Below are positions 59,094 through 64,000 of a stretch of DNA of 64,000 nucleotides, one piece after another. Numbering within the stretch: the first letter of the stretch is position 1; each line of letters begins with the position of its first letter. Under the pieces are notes generated by a model. That model was not told where the DNA came from. It did no database searches and saw only the letters and a program-made list of their open reading frames with translations. Source of the DNA: Vicia villosa. Lineage: Eukaryota > Streptophyta > Magnoliopsida > Fabales > Fabaceae. The stretch spans positions 76,854,364-76,918,363 of the forward strand of contig NC_081184.1 of NCBI RefSeq assembly GCF_029867415.1, written 5' to 3'. The position numbers and the translations under genes are program-made.

Positions 59094-61500
59094 TCCCAGA
59101 GATAATCCTTCAGACTGTTCCCTCTTGGTGGGATTTCAATATTTCCTTTCTCCCTTATCAACCATTTTTCTAGTTCTTCTATTTCAGATAAAGGCCGTCT
59201 AACATTGACCATGTTAACAACTGCCGGAGGAGCCTCGGAAATTCGTATCTGCTGAAGCTTCACTGTGATGTCTTCAGTGGCCTCACTTGTTTTTCCTTTC
59301 AGATCTTCAGTCATCTTAGCATCAAAGGATTCTTCAACATCAGTATTGAAGATCGAATTGGCATTTAGGCTTTCAGTAGCCTGCTTTTCACCTGAATTTA
59401 TCTCCGATTCAGCAGCATCAATTTCAGATACTTCCACCATGTTGACGTTAAGTGGTTCACACAAGTTAGTGTCAGCCACACTCAAAGGATCTGTGTCAAC
59501 CTTCATGTGGCTCTTGGTCTTGTCAGCGAATTTCAGACGGCCATCCTTGTTAGCATTCTGAATTAGATCCCTGAAAAGAAAACATTGTGAAGTTTTATGG
59601 CCTAAAAAACCGTGATATTTGCAAAAACCTCGCTTCTTCCGTTGTTCTAACGGAGGAATTTTTGAATTGGGAGGTACTATCATCTCGCCATCTTTTACTA
59701 ATAAATCAAATATTTCGTCGCATTTAGTGAAATCAAATGTATAAGTTTTCTTAGGAAATCTATCGCTTTTATCATTCTCTACTGGATTTTTTCCATTAGA
59801 AGCGGTGAGCAATTTGCAAGAATAAGGTGGCGCCTCTTTTAACTCAGCAAGATCTATTTCGACCTCTTCCATGCTGTATGAATCTTCGAAAGGTTCGCCA
59901 TCAACGTCGTCTGCTTCGACGTATGCTACTCTCTCTTTCTTATAACTTTTACTTGCTCTGGCCTTTTCTGGTTTTAATCGTTCGACTTGTCGAACCCTGT
60001 CTGCCAATTGGGCCATATCTCTTAGGTATTAAGTATCCAGTTTCTTTCAAATTGAATAATCTAGGCCACCTGCAGCCATTTCAACTAATTCATGCTCTAG
60101 GACAGTCGTGAAGCATCTTGATTTAAACAAATGGAACCTGTTTAAGTAATCATCTATAGATTCCGTGAACTTCCTCTTGATGCTAGCCAATTATTTCAGA
60201 TTTATCTTGGTTTGACCCATGTAAAATTGTTCATGGAATAATCTCTCCAACTGTGCCCATGCATCTATGGAATTTGGGGGCAACGTAGTGAACAAAACAA
60301 AAGCATTTTTTGTTAGCGAACTAGAGAAGTATTTAATTCTTAAATCTTCGTTCCCTGCTAGATCCCCTGCTTCCGTCAGATATCTGGCTATGTGCTCCAC
60401 GGTAGACTCATTGGTGTCCCCTGAAAATTTAGTAAATTTTGGTACTTTGGTACCCCATGGCAATTCTGTTTGCATGATATATTCTGCTATTGGGGATGTA
60501 TAATTTGGGCGTCGAAGCCCGGTATTAAGGCCATTGTTAGCCATTATTCTCTCTATCATGGCAGTGAGATTGTTCTCTGTTGCCAAATTGTCTCTCCTAA
60601 CCCTATGGACCACTTCATCAGGATGTTCGTTTCTTCTTACTACAACTAGAGTAGGCTGTTGCTGGGCAACTGCTTATTGGCCAACATTAGTCGTTTGACT
60701 TCGAGTTTCAAAGTCTATCACTTGGTTTTGTTCGACTGGTGTTGGTCTAGGTGGCGGTGCTGTGGCTCGAACTTGTTCTAGAATGGGTTCCCCTTCCTGA
60801 TAAGTTGATTGGTTGTTCCTTCGTCTATTTTGTGGAACTCCTAAAAAATCTGGCATTCGATTTATTTGAGATGATATTTTTTGGAAAGTTTCCACATTAT
60901 CCTGGTTAGTCCTAGCAATGTTTGTTGCTAACAGATTCAAGATGGAGCCTAATTCTTTAGCAAGAGTTCCTAACATATCATGGTTACTTGCATCCATTTC
61001 CTGTCAAAATGCTGCTTGACTACTTGTGGTAAAAGGGGGTACTTGGGCAGAGAAGCCAGTATTCTGTGCGCTTCGACCTATCGAACTGACATTCGGCGAA
61101 AATGCCGTCGGGTTAGTTGTAGTGTATGTAGGCCCTGATCCTCGTAATCCTGTCATATATGAATATGGAATTCCATATGGATTGTTGGGTCTCCAACCTT
61201 CGAAAGTAGATGATGGTCCTGGGGAAAATAACTGACTTGCAGCGTTTGTCGAGAAAGGTGGTATCTCGCTTGCGCTGATGAATGGAGGCGCGGTGGTCGA
61301 ACTCGAAACTGGTACAGTCCCTGTTGTCCCTGTAGAATTTTCGGGTATCGCCTAGGAACTACCTATGGGTTCAGATCTTGTCGAAACTGGTATAGCCTGC
61401 GCCTCTTGAGTAGAGGTCGAAACGTGCGTAGAATTTGTCGCTACTGTTCCTGACCCTTGTGGGGATCTTGATTTCCCCCTCCACTGGCCGCATTGACCAT
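59063..61500 (-). pseudogene. Element E gag, broken
   Basis: Coding-like sequence begins near the ATG at 61500 (MVNAASGGG). It continues through a Pro/Ser/Thr-rich region, a helix (LAKELGSILNLLATNIAR), the gag core (PWGTKVPKFTKFSGD, FVLFTTLPPNSIDAWAQL) and a CKYHGFLGHKTSQC zinc knuckle at about 59640-59590. Stops or shifts occur near 61350, 61015, at 60674-60676, at 60191-60193 and near 60030. Gag forms the particle around element RNA. Confidence 0.82.
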
Positions 61501-61632
61501 TTTCTTGTTGTACCTTCGTTTAGGAATCGGTTGTGCACTGTTGGTTAATTTACCGTTCCTAAGGTTCATACAAGGTCTTGATATTTTCTAGACAAAACAA
61601 AACAATCAATTAATAACAATCTGTTTGACACT

Positions 61633-61650
61633 GTCCCACTGGGCGTACCA
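61633..61650 (-). other. Primer binding site, element E
   Basis: The minus strand reads TGGTACGCCCAGTGGGAC, three bases inside the LTR. It differs from the PBS of A and C, so E uses another primer tRNA; I cannot name it confidently. Confidence 0.7.
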
Positions 61651-61653
61651 ATT

Positions 61654-62627
61654 TGTTTACGGTGACTTCCGGTAAACAACCGCTAGTCCTCCAAACTATA
61701 AAATATACTTTGGTTACTCGCAGGATCGACTAGATTGATCCTAGGACATAGTCAAACAAATGTCTTTTGAAAGGATTCGATTCATGTTTGCCTGTTCTGA
61801 CTTCGAGAAAACTTGTTTTGTGATTCGATCTTATGAATGTTCACTTGAAACAATACTAGTCATACGAGTTAATATAACTTTCAAAGAAACATAAATAAAA
61901 GCATGTAAATTGCATAAAAAGTAAAGTGCAGAAATATAACATGCAGCAATGTAAAATGCAGGAATGTAAAGTGCTTCGAAATTAAAGTTTAGACGCAACG
62001 AAAGAAATGCAAGAAGATAAATAACAGGAAGTAAATGGAAGCAGTAATAATGAAAAGATACTTGAATAAAGGAAAACACAAATGTATTTAAATTGTTGTT
62101 GGTGTCATACGTACATTTCTCAGCGAACTCGTTCTCTAAACACTTGATACTTGAGTGATTTGTGAGTGATTTGTACAAAATGAACACACGGAATCCTAAC
62201 ATTAAGACCCTTATTTATACTAATTTCGACCCTAACGGTCCTATCCTAATCTAACGCGATGTTTCCCACAAGAAAACCCTGGGATGCCATCTGTCTTTGT
62301 GCGGTTACACAAACTACTTCGAAATTCAAATCATCCCGCCTGAATCTTCTTTCGACACGTGGCAACGCAACCAGAATCGAGAATGCCACGAAGACACGTT
62401 CAGCCTCAGTACTTTACGTATTTCGCAAAAACGTTTAAGCATTTTAAAGATATTCCTCTTCGAATTAGCTCCAAGTCTAACCATCTTTATTCCAACTCAA
62501 ACCAACATCCTCGAAACATGGCCATCAGTAGCCATGTTTAAACTCAGAAATGGTCATCAGTAACCATCTTCCTTCGATTTGTAACTCTTCAAAGGATATT
62601 CTTTCCAAACGAAATCCCCAACCAACA
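61654..62627 (-). repeat. 5' LTR of element E (974 bp)
   Basis: Same length as the 3' copy. TATA box TATAAATA (complement) at 62212-62219. Confidence 0.92.
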
Positions 62628-62632
62628 ATTGT

Positions 62633-63516
62633 ATAGTAAGATAAAATCAAACTAGAATAACCCTAATTTTCAGGATTAAATAAATCAACCACTTTTCTTC
62701 ACACACTCACCTTTAAGGTAATCCTCTCTTAAGTTGCCTTTCGACGAATAATAGTCAAGTCCCTCGAGCGTAGGGATACCTTAGCAAATGTTGCCTCCGA
62801 GTTAAATTGTCATAGTCGCTCCGATTTAAAGTTCATGGTCCATTCGGTGTTGCCTATGATATAAATGATATCGTCCCTCGATTAAATGATGATAGTCTCT
62901 TCGAATGCTAAGGTATCCTTACTTGTTGCCTTTATAACTATTCACATCCAATGCATAAGACTTCATACCCTCTTTATGGTATGGATAGTCCCTATGACTA
63001 CTCGATGACTTTTCGATGACCCTTTACATCCAATGAAAGGACTTCCTACTAATTAATGGTGTGGATAGCCCCTTTCCCTAAATGAAAGACTTTAAGAAAA
63101 AGATAGACCTTACAAACTTAGGGTAGGTAGTTCCTAATTGCTGGCTCAAATCAAAACAATTCAAAATGCTTTTCATACCTCTTTTTCAAAACAATTTCAA
63201 AAGAATACACTTTCATGGCAAAGTTAAAGCTCTTTACAAAAATGTTTTTCTAAACACACACTACACTCCTTCAAAGAAATCAAACAATTCAAAAGTGAGC
63301 TAAGCAATTAAGAGCTCATGGATAACCATGGATACAAAGGGTGCTTACACCTTCCCTTTGTATAACCTACCCCCCAAACTCAATCTCTTTCAAAAAGGTC
63401 TTTCCTGTTCTTTTTGCCTTTCCTAATTGGATAAAATAAAAGTCGGTGGCGACTCTTGCTCACCGCAACATTTGTTTGCGAAAGAATAAAAAAGTCAATT
63501 CTCCTACCGTATCACA
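62633..63516 (+). repeat. 3' LTR of element D, second part
   Basis: Continues D's LTR after the second ATTGT. 63290-63450 matches the inner end of A's LTR (complement of about 11110-11290): AACCATGGATACAAAGGG and AAGTCGGTGGCGACTC. The end is placed at CCGTATCACA. Confidence 0.8.
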
Positions 63517-64000
63517 CTGGCCACCATGCAACAAGCACATGCTATAAACAGTAAGCAACAACAATATACTAACATAGCAAGCAACAACAATATAAACATA
63601 TAGCATGCAACAACAATATGCATATTGACCTTCACCATAGTTAGTGAACTTCGCCACCACTGGCCACTATGTATTAACACCTTCCAAAACATGCAGCAAA
63701 CAACAACACAATAATGTAGCAAACAATAACAATACATTTGCATACATCCCACAACGCAACATAATACACTATGCATCACAAGCAAGTTATACATAGTTAT
63801 CACAACACAACACGCAACTACAAACCAAACAACACCATCACATGACAAAATATTTATTTTCTGCACCTAAAAATATTTTTGTTGGAAAGTACACTGCGTT
63901 AAATTTCCAAAGCTTTGAACGGAACTCGAAACGGACACGCGAAACTCAAGTTATGAATTTTCAAAGTTTTTCAACAAACACCGACATCATACCGCATCAT
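63517..64000. other. Unassigned sequence right of element D
   Basis: Rich in CAACAACAATAT words; CACTGGCCACYATG occurs twice (about 63514 and 63658). No supported gene. It may be the target into which D inserted, perhaps itself a retrotransposon. Confidence 0.4.

Larger units (their letters stand above)
47449..62627 (-). mobile_element. Element E: 15.2 kb Tat-clade Ty3/gypsy element with antisense genes
   Basis: Two 974-bp LTRs (47449-48422 and 61654-62627), a TSD ATTGT at 47444-47448 and 62628-62632, PBS and PPT. On the minus strand: gag, a CPRC zinc module, protease, RT, two RNases H and integrase. On the plus strand, between integrase and the 3' LTR, lie two more genes. Antisense ORFs at this place are known from Tat-type elements such as Retand and Grande. 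I count about 25 LTR differences (about 2.5 percent), so the insertion is young. Confidence 0.92.
42560..63516 (+). mobile_element. Element D: 3' portion of an Ogre of A's family, split by element E
   Basis: The 3' UTR (42560-44694), PPT (44695-44707) and 3' LTR (44708-47448 and 62633-63516) are present. Coding regions and the 5' half are absent, lost at the junction with element B at 42559/42560. The LTR end shares long segments with A's LTR. The proposed terminus is CCGTATCACA at 63516; with no 5' half the TSD cannot be tested. Confidence 0.8.

Noticed and set aside
63504..63866. 120-codon Cys/Val-rich minus-strand ORF
   Set aside because: Translation of CAACAACAATAT-type repeats; no domain.

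Overview
This window is plant nuclear DNA that consists almost entirely of nested LTR retrotransposons. I see no intact host gene and no tRNA or rRNA gene. The mix suggests a large-genome legume, most likely tribe Fabeae (pea, vetch, lentil or faba bean relatives): several Ogre/Tat-type Ty3/gypsy elements with 3.6-4.6 kb LTRs beginning TGTYATACCCC, an Ogre-type primer binding site, a Sirevirus-like Ty1/copia remnant and a Stowaway MITE. The species is inference; the element structures are read from the sequence.

Layout. (A) 1-14849, minus strand: a decayed autonomous Ogre whose 3' LTR lies off the left edge. In its own order it has the 5' LTR (14849-11050), PBS, ORF1 with a plant-mobile-domain-like fold, gag-protease, a predicted Ogre intron, RT-RNase H, a second RNase H, integrase, three tandem stem-loops and a 3' UTR. 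14850-20701: old non-coding sequence with a MITE, two decayed LTR pieces, a (TA)n tract and a relic transposon ORF. (B) 20702-42559, plus: a gag/protease-only Ty1/copia element whose 3' LTR was split by (C) 25571-42019, plus: a 16.4 kb non-autonomous Ogre relative with two near-identical LTRs, TSD ATTGT, only gag fragments and a satellite-rich 3' UTR. (D) 42560-47448 plus 62633-63516, plus: the 3' UTR, PPT and 3' LTR of another Ogre of A's family, split by (E) 47449-62627, minus: a nearly complete 15.2 kb Tat-clade element, TSD ATTGT, with gag-pro-pol on one strand and two genes on the opposite strand between integrase and the 3' LTR. 63517-64000 is unassigned.

How the parts relate. A and E encode capsid, protease, RT with two RNases H, and integrase. 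C has lost pol, yet its LTRs match almost perfectly, so it was probably mobilised in trans by an Ogre like A or D. LTR divergence judged by eye agrees with the nesting: B about 6-7 percent, C about 1.5 percent in its first kilobase, E about 2.5 percent.

Most notable: the antisense mobile-domain gene of E, with three frame-preserving introns on the strand opposite the retrotransposon genome; three stem-loops with compensatory stem changes just after A's integrase; repeated 3' UTR motifs in A, C and D that are complementary to the PBS; and young tandem arrays (86, 33 and 47 bp) inside Ogre 3' UTRs.
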